A stretch of DNA of 64,000 nucleotides, from the NCBI GenBank assembly GCA_023412475.1, contig JAEYNR010000072.1:1-64000 (forward strand), in the 5' to 3' direction. This document shows, in pieces, positions 17,700 to 27,429 of this stretch. The DNA comes from Fibrobacterota bacterium (GTDB lineage Bacteria; Fibrobacterota; Chitinivibrionia; Chitinivibrionales; Chitinispirillaceae). The notes under the pieces are model-generated. The model made no database searches and was not told where the DNA came from. It worked only from the letters and a program-made list of their open reading frames with translations. Made by a program: the position numbers and the translations under genes. Every line of letters begins with the position of its first letter. Positions within the stretch are counted from its first letter, which is position 1.

Positions 17700-17957
17700 A
17701 CAATAGCAGCCATAAATACAGTTTTTTTCCTCAGAAAGTAACTTCTCAAGGGAATTTTTTCTCCTCTTTTATCGTTTCATCTAAGAGACGGTCTATTGTC
17801 GCAAGGTATTTTAATTAGACATGTGCCGAGTAATACTTGAGATTGAATTTCAACCAAATTTTGTTTGACAGAGAAGTAGCTGTAGTTTATTTTATTAGCA
17901 ACTAATTTTACCAAATTGTTAGATTAAACTTACGCACATTCGAAAGTAACACCGCAA

Positions 17958-18719
17958 ATGTTTTGCCTAGAAACATTTCATAAAAACATTATCAATATTT
18001 TAATTATTGATAATGATACCACAACGATTACAACCATACTTGATGCCCTTTGTTCACCACTTGTTCGTGTCGAGGTAGCATACACATTATCAGATGCATA
18101 TAACAAAATAAAACACAGTCCTATTCAATGGCATTGCTGGATTTTTGATCTTGACCAGGATTATAACAACGATGGGTTTCAACTGATGCGTGATTTCAGA
18201 CATTACCCATATCTTATTGTTTTATCGGGCAAAAAGGATATGAGATTAGCATTCAAAGCTGCACAGCTCGGTGTTCTTGATATTTTCAACAAGTCACATT
18301 GTTTTTCACTTCCTGATTTCATTGATTCGGTATTTAGGATTGCGATCGTAGGGTATTTGCTTCACGGGAAGCGATCCGATTACCTGCAGGTATTCCTGTC
18401 ACTTAAAGACAACATTTTCACCTCCGCGCCCCAGTGGGCGGATCACTCATGCTTCAGTCTGAGATACCTTGAACGTCTATGCAATATGTATATCGGATTA
18501 TCTCCTCGGTATGTTCTCCCCTTGTACTATTATCTGTATTCATCTTTCTTTTTATCAGATCCAGATGCCGCATACCACCATTATTTTTGCAATCAACATA
18601 CCAGCAAAGAGAAAGCATATTTCAAACAATGTAATAATTTTGTAAAAAACAATCTGGAATCAACATATTCTTTTTTAAATCATCAGTTTAAAAATAATGA
18701 ATTATGTTTTTCACTTTGA
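17958..18719 (+). CDS. Response-regulator receiver with AraC-like C-terminal region
   Basis: This 253-residue protein starts with a CheY-like receiver: acidic pocket IIDND (about 16-20), phospho-acceptor Asp in WIFDLDQDY (about 54-62), and switch LSGKKD with Lys near 82. The C-terminal half contains FSLRYLERLCNMYIGLSPRYVL, which is like the second helix-turn-helix of AraC proteins. The first HTH is not evident, so DNA binding is uncertain. No kinase gene lies beside it, so it is an orphan regulator. The RBS is weak. Confidence 0.65.
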   Translation: MFCLETFHKNIINILIIDNDTTTITTILDALCSPLVRVEVAYTLSDAYNKIKHSPIQWHCWIFDLDQDYNNDGFQLMRDFRHYPYLIVLSGKKDMRLAFKAAQLGVLDIFNKSHCFSLPDFIDSVFRIAIVGYLLHGKRSDYLQVFLSLKDNIFTSAPQWADHSCFSLRYLERLCNMYIGLSPRYVLPLYYYLYSSFFLSDPDAAYHHYFCNQHTSKEKAYFKQCNNFVKNNLESTYSFLNHQFKNNELCFSL

Positions 18720-18850
18720 AATTTGACACCATAAAGCAGATCCAGCCATTCAACAGTTCCATTTAAAGGAATAGTTCGACCTAAATCATCACTGCCTATA
18801 ACAGCAATGTTTCTAATACTGCTTTCTTCAACACGTAATATCCGGTACTA

Positions 18851-19612
18851 TCATTTAATGGATTTTAAAATATTTTCAAATCTTGTGTTGCTGATCGGAT
18901 GGTGACTGATAACTTCACCATCTTTTACTATACAGAAGGTACCAAAAGCACAAGGGGCATTTTGAACTGCATTAATGTCTTTCATGTCAATCAGGTTTAC
19001 CTTAAGATTCATTTTATTTGCTGTTTTCATAATTGCATCAACATTTTTAACAGAATAAGGACATTGTGCAGAACGGAAAATTGTTAGTCCATCAGAATAA
19101 TCCTGTGGTGAAATTTTTCTGAAAAAAGGATCTTTGGCTTTTCTATCAAATTTCAGCGCCAACAATTCGAAGTCTGGCTTTGTTTTATCTACGGACTCAA
19201 ATCTGTTTTTGACAAAAATATCGCGCTTTGCCATAAACGATCCTTTTCTCGTCACCACGGCAACGCCATCCATCTTATTTGCCTCTGCCTCTTTTATACA
19301 GTCAAGAAGCAATAAAGACGCATAACCCTTTCCTTTAAATTCATTTCTAAACCCCACAAATATGCAGTGAATGAACATATATCCTTCAGCATTTACCGGC
19401 CTGTGAGCATATTTACCAGGAATATATTCTATCATCCCTTGATATCCGCCGATTTTTGAAATAAGCCCCTTAATCCTTAATCCCTTGGGATAATACTCTT
19501 TATACCAATCAATTTTTCTTCTCAATTCCAGGTGTTTTTCAATATCTTTATATCCGCATACTCCATACTCAGCGATATTTGAAGGAGTAAAGTCGATGAT
19601 TTCAATATCCAT
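18851..19612 (-). CDS. GNAT acetyltransferase with C-terminal YoaP-like domain
   Basis: This protein of about 253 residues starts at MDIEIIDF (19612), where GGAGG lies 8 nt upstream; the frame extends 10 codons further without an RBS. The N-terminal half is a GNAT fold with an acetyl-CoA loop-like segment (FKGKGYASLLLLDCIKEAE). The C-terminal half (DYSDGLTIFRSAQCPYSVKN to NAPCAFGTFCIVKDGEVISHHPI) matches the thioredoxin-like YoaP domain, including the CPYS pair. Function is unknown beyond probable N-acetyl transfer. The gene stands alone. Confidence 0.82.
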   Translation of the reverse strand: MDIEIIDFTPSNIAEYGVCGYKDIEKHLELRRKIDWYKEYYPKGLRIKGLISKIGGYQGMIEYIPGKYAHRPVNAEGYMFIHCIFVGFRNEFKGKGYASLLLLDCIKEAEANKMDGVAVVTRKGSFMAKRDIFVKNRFESVDKTKPDFELLALKFDRKAKDPFFRKISPQDYSDGLTIFRSAQCPYSVKNVDAIMKTANKMNLKVNLIDMKDINAVQNAPCAFGTFCIVKDGEVISHHPISNTRFENILKSIK

Positions 19613-19642
19613 TTCAGTCCTCCGATTGTTTTTAGTTGTCAC

Positions 19643-19992
19643 TTTACCTGGATTATAGGTTTTTGCATGGTCAGCTCTTGTTGTGTCTTATCACCTGTAG
19701 ATAAAACATAACAGATAGCAGCCCGGATTACAACTTTTTCCAGTTTTGAAAAGGACAATAATGGTACTTTGGTAAAGAGCTTTCATAATAAATCTTTACA
19801 ATTTGGAAAAAGAGGATCTTTTACATTCAACCGGTGATGTCAAAAGGAGGTTTTGACAACACTGAGGCCATTGTGCTGTTAAAAAAGAGCTGCCCGAAGA
19901 AAATTCAAAACGGTGCCTGAATAAAGCACGAAGTTCGAAACAGGACTAAGAAAAGAAGCAGCCCCAATCAGAAAATTTCTTGCTCGATATAA
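19643..19992. other. Intergenic region with a GGAGG-presenting hairpin
   Basis: No ORF is found here. A perfect stem TGTCAAAA/TTTTGACA (19838-19845 and 19851-19858) exposes GGAGG in a 5-nt loop. The role is unknown. Confidence 0.45.
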
Positions 19993-21549
19993 CTAATCGA
20001 TCCATAAACAGAACGGTTCGTCCTTACCCGTGCGAATCTCCAGATCCAGATAACCACTGTCTGCAAATGGTCTTTGGATAGTTATTTTTTTCCAGTTTTT
20101 CTCTATAAAATGCGGGTAACGGGCAATTTTAGATACATTCAGCGTTTTAAAATCCAGATATTGCCACTCATTTCCGTTATAGCGGCTTCTCAAGCTGATC
20201 CGGCCCCAACCCTGTATATCGAAAGAAAACCCATGAGGCGAAACTGCGGATACATTAAACCTATGCTTTGCAACACATCCGTTGCCTTTTCTGGCCTCTC
20301 CACATATACATAAGCTAAACTTTCCAGCAGATGACTTTGATGTATCTGTATACATCTCCGTTGCCGAATTACACAAAACCCACCCACGCTTTACAGTTTC
20401 TGATGAACCAGTAAAAGACTCAACAGGTTCAGTCTGCCCCTTATTAGCAGTTTCCGTTGAATCATACCGGAACGGGCCATTTACAAACAAAGCATAAATC
20501 GGCAGATGGTCGGAATATCCCTTTCCGGTATGAATATTTACTCCCTTCTTTCTGAAAATCTGCCATCTGATGGGTCGATTATTAGAAAGCAGCCTGCCAT
20601 CCCAGTCAAATGTTTGAAAACTGTTATCAATATAAGAGATTCCACTGGAATCGTAGAGTGCTCTGGGAAGCAGAAAGTGGTCCGGAGTCTGGCGGTTACC
20701 TTTGTAAAAATAGCTCATCCGTTTTGACTCAAGCAGCTCAAGCCATAGATCATAATGGATTCTCTCAGAAGACTCTAACAGATCGCTTTCTTTGAAATAT
20801 CGTATTGCAGAATCTGACTGTTTATGAATAGTTCTCAGATGAGAATGCATACCGGCTCTTCCTCTGGTGTCATCAACCCAACTGGTTGAGCTTTTAAAAT
20901 GATCATCATAGTCGCTGTTAAAATCGCCTATTAATATGTAGTCAGTACCTTCAGGAAGCTCTTTTATCCGTGAAGAAAGCACCTCAGCACTTCTCATCCT
21001 CCACGATTCAGGATTCATTTTTGATGGCCAGTGATTAACAAAAACTTTGAGTGTATCAGTGCCAATTAATACATCGGCCTCCAGGATATTTCTGGTTTTT
21101 CCCTTTGTAATCGGCACCACAATTCCCCTGCTATTTACAATTTGATAACAGGAGAGCAAAGCCGGACAGGTATTGCTTTTCACCGGGCCTTCAGCAATTG
21201 CACTATACTTAAATTTTTGACCCCCGTTTTCCAAGGCAACTTGCAGCTTTTTCAAAGCAGCTCCAGTTTCTATTTCACATAAACCAATCACATCTACTTT
21301 CATGGCCAGTATAACAGATGCAATATTTTCCAGTTTTTTTTGCATCATGTCTCGATCCCAATTGGAGATACCCGGCTTATACTGTGCGTATTCCGATCCT
21401 GAATAGTTCAGATCAAAGATGTTTTGAACGTTATAAAAAGCGACACTTACCGTATCAGAGAAGCGCTGAGACTCTATTAAATTGCAATTTTCGGTTCTTT
21501 TACATTGGAACAGAAGGGAAAAAAGAAGTATAGTGCGAAAAAATCTCAT
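19993..21549 (-). CDS. Endonuclease/exonuclease/phosphatase-family exported protein
   Basis: This 518-residue protein has a signal peptide; the lipobox-like LLFQC at 13-17 suggests a lipoprotein. The EEP catalytic motifs are in order: FYNVQNIFD near 37-45, VIGLCEIETG near 89-98 (metal-binding Glu), a VNHWPSK strand near 172-178, GDFNSDYDD near 206-214 (Asp-Asn), and a YSDHLPIYALF end (Asp-His) near 346-356. The C-terminal 150 residues form a beta-rich domain with LRSRYNGNEWQYLDF, perhaps carbohydrate-binding. These enzymes cleave phosphodiester bonds. Whether this one attacks nucleic acid or lipid is unknown. Confidence 0.83.
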   Translation of the reverse strand: MRFFRTILLFSLLFQCKRTENCNLIESQRFSDTVSVAFYNVQNIFDLNYSGSEYAQYKPGISNWDRDMMQKKLENIASVILAMKVDVIGLCEIETGAALKKLQVALENGGQKFKYSAIAEGPVKSNTCPALLSCYQIVNSRGIVVPITKGKTRNILEADVLIGTDTLKVFVNHWPSKMNPESWRMRSAEVLSSRIKELPEGTDYILIGDFNSDYDDHFKSSTSWVDDTRGRAGMHSHLRTIHKQSDSAIRYFKESDLLESSERIHYDLWLELLESKRMSYFYKGNRQTPDHFLLPRALYDSSGISYIDNSFQTFDWDGRLLSNNRPIRWQIFRKKGVNIHTGKGYSDHLPIYALFVNGPFRYDSTETANKGQTEPVESFTGSSETVKRGWVLCNSATEMYTDTSKSSAGKFSLCICGEARKGNGCVAKHRFNVSAVSPHGFSFDIQGWGRISLRSRYNGNEWQYLDFKTLNVSKIARYPHFIEKNWKKITIQRPFADSGYLDLEIRTGKDEPFCLWID

Positions 21550-21599
21550 AATTGCTCAACTGTTCTAAGCAGAATAAATATCATCAGATAATATCAACA

Positions 21600-21800
21600 C
21601 GATATCCAAACAAAAGAAAATTTAAAATCACAAATCTTTTTAAATCCTAAACAAATCTCAAATCCTAATTCCTAAACAGGGAAAAGTGTTTTCCAAGTAA
21701 CTAAAGTTTTCAGTAAGTCCTCTTTCCCCTTTCCTGTTCTTATTTCGGTTTTCGAATTTCGAGCTTATTCTGTTATTGGGATTTGTTAAGGCTTTGGGGT
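21600..21800 (+). repeat. Dispersed intergenic repeat, copy A
   Basis: This copy contains AAATCCTAAACAAATCTCAAA, CCTAAACAGG, TTTTCCAAGTAACTAAAG and TTCTTATTTCGG in the same order as copies at 27.5, 31.2 and 61.7 kb. No coding potential. Confidence 0.75.
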
Positions 21801-21873
21801 CTGAGTTTTGGGATCCCGAAGGCTTATCTGATTGATACAATTCTGATTTTTTTTCCTTTTTTGCTACTTGATA

Positions 21874-22209
21874 TCACAAAAAAAACACAAAAATCGCATA
21901 CACAATAATTGCAAAGAAAGCAGTCATAATCCCATAAAAGAAAGGGTTACTATGCCAATTCTGTATAAAGATAATGAACTTTGCACTTTTTTTCTGACCA
22001 GTTATGGCCATAATCTTTTCGTGAAGATGCAGGGGGATCTGCTGCTCGTCAAAAAAATTGATCTCATGGCATATTGTGCGCACATCCTCTACAAATTCAC
22101 TGCATTGGCTGCATTCAGCAAGATGAACCCTGAGCTCTTGATCAGCTTTATCCAATGCACAAGTAGTAAGTATCTCTTCGGATGGATGGTAGTTTGCTGT
22201 GTAACTCAT
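21874..22209 (-). CDS. Zinc-finger anti-sigma factor
   Basis: This 111-residue protein has an N-terminal anti-sigma zinc-binding motif (HLAECSQCSEFV, about 29-40, with an upstream Cys/His) and one C-terminal transmembrane helix (about 90-110). It starts inside the stop region of the sigma gene (4-nt overlap), the usual arrangement. It would hold the ECF sigma factor at the membrane until released. The extracytoplasmic part is only a few residues, so the signal is probably cytosolic or membrane-borne. Confidence 0.83.
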   Translation of the reverse strand: MSYTANYHPSEEILTTCALDKADQELRVHLAECSQCSEFVEDVRTICHEINFFDEQQIPLHLHEKIMAITGQKKSAKFIIFIQNWHSNPFFYGIMTAFFAIIVYAIFVFFL

Positions 22210-22685
22210 ATTTCCTTCCTTGACAGTTTTTCCCTCAGTTTCCTAAGAGCCCTAAAAGCCCTGACTCTGACCAGATTCTCCGATATCTCCATCATATCTC
22301 CGATTTCTCTATAAGTGTAGCCTATTTTCAGATGCAGATACAGAATACTGCGTTCCTTCACGGGTAGTTCAGAAAGTTCATCCCAGGTAAAATGCGCATC
22401 CGGATCGGCAGGTGGCTCGTAATACTCATTCTGATAATGGGTTCTGAAACGACTATATCGGGTAACTTTCCTGAAATGGTCGAGAGTTGCGTTTCTGGCA
22501 ATAGTAAAAAGCCAGCGTTGAAGTTCAGTATCAGTGGATGGTGCTATCGGGCTTTTCCAGATATTTACAAAGACATTCTGCAAAATATCATCAGAAGCAG
22601 CACGATTACGGGTTAACCACATAATAAAGCCGTAGAGACGCTGTCCATATTCTTTATAAATTCTTTTGAACTCCGGCTCTGTCAC
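22206..22685 (-). CDS. ECF RNA polymerase sigma factor
   Basis: From GTG at 22685 this is 159 residues: sigma-2 (RLYGFIMWLTRNRAASDDILQNVFVNIW) and sigma-4 (LSELPVKERSILYLHLKIGYTYREIGDMM, then VRVRAFRALRKLRE). I chose the GTG because GTGAGG lies 6 nt upstream and the -10 element of a good promoter is at 22736-22739. The ATGs at 22724 and 22712 would start almost at the transcript end. Coupled to an anti-sigma factor by an ATGA-type overlap. Confidence 0.85.
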   Translation of the reverse strand: MTEPEFKRIYKEYGQRLYGFIMWLTRNRAASDDILQNVFVNIWKSPIAPSTDTELQRWLFTIARNATLDHFRKVTRYSRFRTHYQNEYYEPPADPDAHFTWDELSELPVKERSILYLHLKIGYTYREIGDMMEISENLVRVRAFRALRKLREKLSRKEI

Positions 22686-22735
22686 TAAGCACCTCACACT
22701 GGAGTTAAACATTAATGAAATCATCTATACGTACA

Positions 22736-22762
22736 GACGCATTAAATCAAACAAATGTTACA
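22736..22762 (-). promoter_or_regulatory. ECF-type promoter, probable autoregulation
   Basis: On the minus strand TGTAAC (22757-22762) and CGTC (22736-22739) are 17 nt apart. This is the classic ECF spacing (compare Bacillus SigX, TGTAAC-N17-CGAC). It lies just before the ECF sigma gene. Confidence 0.6.
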
Positions 22763-22898
22763 CTGAAGATAGTACAATCTGAATCGGGCAATTTTCTTCA
22801 GATTCAGGCAATTAATAAATAACGAATAATACCCTCATCATAAGATGTCTGGCTTGATGTCCCCAAATCTCAGGATTCAATTACAACAGTCGTATGTT

Positions 22899-23978
22899 TC
22901 AAGGAAAAACCGATTCTATCACCGAGAGTATTATTTGTTTAGAAATATCTGCTCTGACTACTGAAGTACCCGGAATCGTAGGAAGTACGAATTTGACTTT
23001 ACCTGATGCCACCTTCTTATCAGAAAACATGTTTTCATATAAAGATTGAGGTTGTGGTTTTTCTGGCAATTTTGGCATTTTCATTCGTGAAATCAACGAA
23101 TCATACGCCTTAACATCCGAAGCTGTGATCAGCCCAAACCTCTTTGAAGTCTCAACTGCACAGCGAATACCCCAGTAAACCGCTTCTCCATGAAGGATTT
23201 CCGAAAACTTGTAATATTTCTCGAGACTGTGTGCAAAGGTGTGGCCCAGATTCAATAATGCACGGTCTCCGGTAGTTTCAAACTGGTCCTGCTCGACCAC
23301 CTGTGCTTTTATGGCGATACTCCTCTGAATACCTTCCTGTAAAGATGAGGCTTCTCTCCTGAGTACCGCATCATGGTTGGCTGTAATAAAGCTGAACATA
23401 TCCCGCCCACCAATAAAACCATATTTAAATAACTCAGCATATCCGCACAAAAACTCTCTATCCGACAAGGTTTCAAGGAAAGCGGTATCCGCAAAAACCA
23501 GTCTGGGGTGATGAAATGCTCCAATCAGATTTTTCCCTTCACAATGATCTACTGCGGTTTTCCCTCCGACACTTGAATCAACCATGGCCAGCAAGGTAGT
23601 TGGGACTTGTATATATCGTACGCCTCTAAGAAATGTTGCGGCAGCAAAGCCTGTGACATCCCCCACGACTCCCCCGCCAAAAGCGATAATCACACTGGAC
23701 CTTTCCAGTTTTGATTTAAGAAGAAAATCTAAGATGGAACTCCACGTCTGAAGCGTTTTGTATGATTCGCCATCGGGTATAGTAAAGATTACCAGGTCAA
23801 GTTGCTCCTTCCAGCTTTTAAGCAGATCTGCATAAAGACTGGCCAGGGTATTATTGGTGATCAGGGCAAACCGACATCCCTTAAATAATTGCTTGACCCG
23901 TTGAGGAAATGAGGACATCGTATTCTGTTCAAGTTCAATATTATAGGAATTTTCACCCAGATTTACAGGAATATTCAT
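22899..23978 (-). CDS. aroB: 3-dehydroquinate synthase
   Basis: 359 residues, the usual length. The NAD-dependent enzyme converts DAHP to 3-dehydroquinate, step 2 of the shikimate pathway. Visible family motifs are DGESYKTL, FGGGVVGDVTGFAAATFLRG, RGVRYIQVPTTLLAMVDSSVGGKTAVDH, NLIGAFHHP, ELFKYGFIGG, and the metal-binding GHTFAHSLE with HGEAVYWG. It lies 12 nt after aroA in the same direction, so the two are probably co-transcribed. Confidence 0.96.
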   Translation of the reverse strand: MNIPVNLGENSYNIELEQNTMSSFPQRVKQLFKGCRFALITNNTLASLYADLLKSWKEQLDLVIFTIPDGESYKTLQTWSSILDFLLKSKLERSSVIIAFGGGVVGDVTGFAAATFLRGVRYIQVPTTLLAMVDSSVGGKTAVDHCEGKNLIGAFHHPRLVFADTAFLETLSDREFLCGYAELFKYGFIGGRDMFSFITANHDAVLRREASSLQEGIQRSIAIKAQVVEQDQFETTGDRALLNLGHTFAHSLEKYYKFSEILHGEAVYWGIRCAVETSKRFGLITASDVKAYDSLISRMKMPKLPEKPQPQSLYENMFSDKKVASGKVKFVLPTIPGTSVVRADISKQIILSVIESVFP

Positions 23979-23990
23979 TTTTCAAAGCCT

Positions 23991-25271
23991 TTAGTTTATG
24001 ATGGTAATATCGGCACCAATACTTCTGAAATCATTGACAAATCCAGGATAGGTGACATTAGCAGCTTGCGCTGTTTCTATAATCGTTTCACCATCTGCCA
24101 TCATCCCGGCAATAGCTAAAGCCATAACCACACGGTGATCATCATGCCCATTTACCACAGCACCTTTTAGTCTGCTTTGCCGTACAACAAGCCCATCAGG
24201 CAGCTCTTCAGTGTCAGCCCCCATTTTCTGCAGCTCCTCATGCATTACTGCAATCCGGTCGGTTTCTTTTATGCGTGCCTGAGATACATTTACAAATCTG
24301 GTTTCCCCCTGTGCCGCACAAGCCATCACAGAGAGTGCAGGAAGCGCATCGGGCATACTGTTCAAATCTACAACCTGTCCCTTCAAAGGGTTTCCCTTGG
24401 ATACTGTCACACCGATCTCACTAGTCTTGACTCCGGCTCCCATTACACTGATGACATCAAATACACCTTTATCACCCTGAGTATCGCTGAAATCAAGACC
24501 GGTAAGAGTTACACCACATGAAGAGACTGCTGCGCCGACTGCAGCAAACGTTGCAGAAGAAAAATCTGCAGGAACAACAATGTCGAAAGGTTTGTAACAT
24601 TGACCACCAGGTATTTCGAATTCGGTGAAATCCGGTTTGCATTTGTATTCTATCCCCTGTTTTTTAAGCCACCACAGGGTAAGCCGCACGTATGGAATCT
24701 CATGAAGATTGTAGACAGAACAGAGCGTAGACCCATTTCTGATCAAAGGAGCAGTCAGAAGAATGCTGGAAAGGAACTGGGATGAGACTCCGTTGATTCT
24801 GGTTTTACCACCAGTAAGGGGTCCCTGGATTGTAAAGGGCAAATCAGAGCCTGATTGCTCAAGATTATAAGTTGCCCCAAGTTCCGAGAGTGCTTCAAGG
24901 ACAGGTTTAAATGGGCGCGAACGCAAAGAGGTATCTCCATCAAACCGTCTTTTTCGTGGACCTAGTGCAGCAGCCGATGCAAAAAGATTAGTCCCGGTTC
25001 CGGAATTACCCAGGTCGAGTAACTCATCTCCCTTATTGAAATCTGTCCCGGTACCGCTTATCTCTACGCCATCTTCAATTATCTTGACTTCAGCTCCCAA
25101 ACTTTTTGCTGCATTAAGCGCAGACTGTCCATCTCCGGTAAGCAATGGTTTTCGGATAACGGACTTACCCTCAGCCAAAGTAGCTATTAACAGTGCGCGG
25201 ATAGTGTGAGACTTTGAAGGTGGAATCGGAATAACTCCAGCCAGATCAGATCGACGAATGCTCCATTTCAT
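23991..25271 (-). CDS. aroA: 3-phosphoshikimate 1-carboxyvinyltransferase (EPSP synthase)
   Basis: 426 residues. It transfers enolpyruvate from PEP to shikimate-3-phosphate. Motifs: PPSKSHTIRALLIATLAEG near the N-terminus, LDLGNSGTGTNLFASAAALG (phosphate loop), DTSLRSRPFKPVL, GVSSQFLSSILL, VPADFSSATFAAVGAA, and the C-terminal KETDRIAVMHEEL and GHDDHRVVMALAIAG. A GGAG box precedes the ATG. It is part of the aroE-aroA-aroB cluster on the minus strand. Confidence 0.96.
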   Translation of the reverse strand: MKWSIRRSDLAGVIPIPPSKSHTIRALLIATLAEGKSVIRKPLLTGDGQSALNAAKSLGAEVKIIEDGVEISGTGTDFNKGDELLDLGNSGTGTNLFASAAALGPRKRRFDGDTSLRSRPFKPVLEALSELGATYNLEQSGSDLPFTIQGPLTGGKTRINGVSSQFLSSILLTAPLIRNGSTLCSVYNLHEIPYVRLTLWWLKKQGIEYKCKPDFTEFEIPGGQCYKPFDIVVPADFSSATFAAVGAAVSSCGVTLTGLDFSDTQGDKGVFDVISVMGAGVKTSEIGVTVSKGNPLKGQVVDLNSMPDALPALSVMACAAQGETRFVNVSQARIKETDRIAVMHEELQKMGADTEELPDGLVVRQSRLKGAVVNGHDDHRVVMALAIAGMMADGETIIETAQAANVTYPGFVNDFRSIGADITIIN

Positions 25272-25432
25272 AAGTGTTACTCCATCGCCTTTAAATTATG
25301 CCGGAATCTGTTCTTTTTGAACGTTATCAAGAAGTAGACACCCTGACAATCAGTTCGCATAAAGGAAGGCATACAGTTGGGGCCAGGTCTTTTATTTTAT
25401 TCCTGAACCGGTTCGGTCCAGGTTATACTAAG

Positions 25433-26308
25433 TCATCTCAACATCAGTCTTTGTAATTCTGAAATGTCGAATATCTCTTCAGGAACATCTTTGCCGGTCC
25501 AGAGTTTAAAGGAAGCCAGACCCTGAAAAAGCAACATACGTAGCCCGTTCTGAACAGCACATCCAACTGCTAGCGCATCCTGCAGAAGTTTAGTTTTCAA
25601 GGGATTATAGATGGCATCAAAAACCACCATGTCTTTATGCAGATATTTTCCCGGTATTGGTGAGCTATCTACATCGGGGTGCATTCCGACGCAGGTGCAA
25701 TTCACCAGAAGTGTACATTGCCGCATCACATCGTCCAGTTCACGCTCTTCAAGTGAACATGCTCCAGCAGAAAATCCGGTACTTTTTGTAACTTCTGAAG
25801 CCAGCAAATCGATTCTGGACTTGTTGCGGCCTACGATTGTCAATGATGCCACTTCTTTTTCCATAGCAAGTGCCAGAGATAGAGTCCTTGCAGTTCCTCC
25901 GTTACCCAGAATAACTACCTTTTTACTGTTCAGGTCACAGCCCATGGAGTGTAAAGCACGTTTGAAACCCTCATGATCGGTCGTTGTTCCACATAACATG
26001 CCATCATCAATATAGAGTGTGTTAACAGTTCCGGTGATTTTAGACAATTCCGAAAGTGAATCACAGTAATTAACTACACGGGTTTTATATGGGATGGTAA
26101 CATTTGCCCCGGCAAAGCCGCATGCACGCAGAGAAAAAATTACTGAGGAGAGAGCCGGTGATTTAACAGCTATGGGGATATAGACATAAGGAAGCCCCAG
26201 TATACGGAAAGCATGATTATGAATCTGAGGAGAGATAGAGTGCGCCACCGGGTTTCCCAATAGACAAACCACCCGTGAACTTCCGCGAATATGTGAATCC
26301 ATGCTCAT
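25433..26308 (-). CDS. aroE: Shikimate dehydrogenase
   Basis: 291 residues; reduces 3-dehydroshikimate with NADPH. Motifs: LLGNPVAHSISPQIHNHAF near residue 16 (shikimate site SxS), GANVTIPYKTRV with the catalytic Lys, GTVNTL, the DHEGFKRAL loop, the nucleotide-binding VILGNGGTARTLSLAL, and NCTCVGMHPDVDSSP. Its start overlaps the stop of the GGDEF gene by 4 nt. A 160-bp gap separates it from aroA. Confidence 0.95.
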   Translation of the reverse strand: MSMDSHIRGSSRVVCLLGNPVAHSISPQIHNHAFRILGLPYVYIPIAVKSPALSSVIFSLRACGFAGANVTIPYKTRVVNYCDSLSELSKITGTVNTLYIDDGMLCGTTTDHEGFKRALHSMGCDLNSKKVVILGNGGTARTLSLALAMEKEVASLTIVGRNKSRIDLLASEVTKSTGFSAGACSLEERELDDVMRQCTLLVNCTCVGMHPDVDSSPIPGKYLHKDMVVFDAIYNPLKTKLLQDALAVGCAVQNGLRMLLFQGLASFKLWTGKDVPEEIFDISELQRLMLR

Positions 26309-27234
26309 AATGTCCCATCACCCAAAAATGGCTTGACCCGGTTTCTTCCACTGTTTTTAGCCCTGTAAAGAGCCACATCCGCCTCCTCTATCATCTCCTG
26401 AGGCGCATCTATATCATCACGATATGAAGTCACACCCAATGATGCCGACAATCTTCCGTGGGGAAGAGTCTGTTCATTAACAAAACGATAATCATAAATC
26501 GCCTGACGTATGTTCTCTGCTGTCTTTAAAGCCAGATTGAGCGGTTGGGAAGGAAGCAGAATCGAAAATTCCTCTCCCCCATATCGGCAAACCGTATCAT
26601 CCTGACTGCAAACCGCATGAAGAATTCTTACCACCTCAATCAAAGCGATATCGCCCTGAATATGGCCATTAAGATCATTATAGATTTTAAAGTGATCCAG
26701 ATCCAACATAATCATCGAAAAGACCTTACCCATTGTGCGGGCCTGAACGAAAAGTCTCCTGAATTCGTCTTCGAAAAAATGTCTGTTGTAGGCCTTAGTC
26801 AAATCATCAGTAAGTGCACGACTTGCAGTATCCAGGTACTCATGTGCGCTGATTATTTTAGGGCTAGTCATTTTTTTCTTAATATTAGTATAATAATCAA
26901 GAACAGCTACATGGATCCCTACGTTTCTTCCCAGTTTTTCACTTAATATGTATTTGTGCTTGAGAATCTCTTTCCAGTCCCTCTGAGCCTCATCCTCAGG
27001 TAAACGTATCTGGATAAGAGCAAAAATAAGATCACGATAGTAAGAGCCCGGCTTTTTGCCGATCGAATCCAGCAAATACTCATCATCCTGGATATGTTCA
27101 ACTATATCCCCACTAACAAGCTCAATAACTTTATGATCAGTGAGTTTTTTGAAATTATCAATGTCTTCTATATTAAGATTATTGTCTTCCAGCTCACTAA
27201 GATGCGTTTCTTCGTTTAAATTGGGGTTTTCCAT
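26305..27234 (-). CDS. GGDEF diguanylate cyclase
   Basis: 309 residues. The N-terminal 120 residues are an acidic, helical domain I do not recognise. A linker leads into a full GGDEF domain (LTDDLTKAYNRHFFEDEF at 141-158, active-site GGEEF at 219-223). The position of the inhibitory I-site (RxxD five residues earlier) holds QDDT, so product feedback inhibition is probably missing. It makes cyclic di-GMP from GTP. No transmembrane segment, so it is cytosolic. Overlapping aroE by 4 nt is a curious coupling, perhaps incidental. Confidence 0.92.
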   Translation of the reverse strand: MENPNLNEETHLSELEDNNLNIEDIDNFKKLTDHKVIELVSGDIVEHIQDDEYLLDSIGKKPGSYYRDLIFALIQIRLPEDEAQRDWKEILKHKYILSEKLGRNVGIHVAVLDYYTNIKKKMTSPKIISAHEYLDTASRALTDDLTKAYNRHFFEDEFRRLFVQARTMGKVFSMIMLDLDHFKIYNDLNGHIQGDIALIEVVRILHAVCSQDDTVCRYGGEEFSILLPSQPLNLALKTAENIRQAIYDYRFVNEQTLPHGRLSASLGVTSYRDDIDAPQEMIEEADVALYRAKNSGRNRVKPFLGDGTL

Positions 27235-27429
27235 ATTTCATTTCCAGTTCAAAAACATTTTTAAAATCCTATAGAATACGTTCATGAAGCGATATTGTTC
27301 TTATAGGATTGCTGTCGCATCCATTAAATGAAAAATAGTTTGTGAAAAAAATAACTTTGCATAAATTTTTGGTAACTATCCTACGCGCTCATTAGAGGCA
27401 AACAACTCTACTGTTTTACTACTCACGGG

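Noticed and set aside
17189..17749. 186-codon minus-strand ORF opposite the M64 gene
   Set aside because: Shadow of the real gene; no family resemblance.
18720..18850. Minus-strand coding-like text (VEESSIRNIAVIGSDDLGRT)
   Set aside because: Could be a gene relic but is too short to name, and overlaps the end of a plus-strand gene.
26545..26946. 133-codon ORF opposite the GGDEF gene
   Set aside because: Antisense shadow of a well recognised domain.
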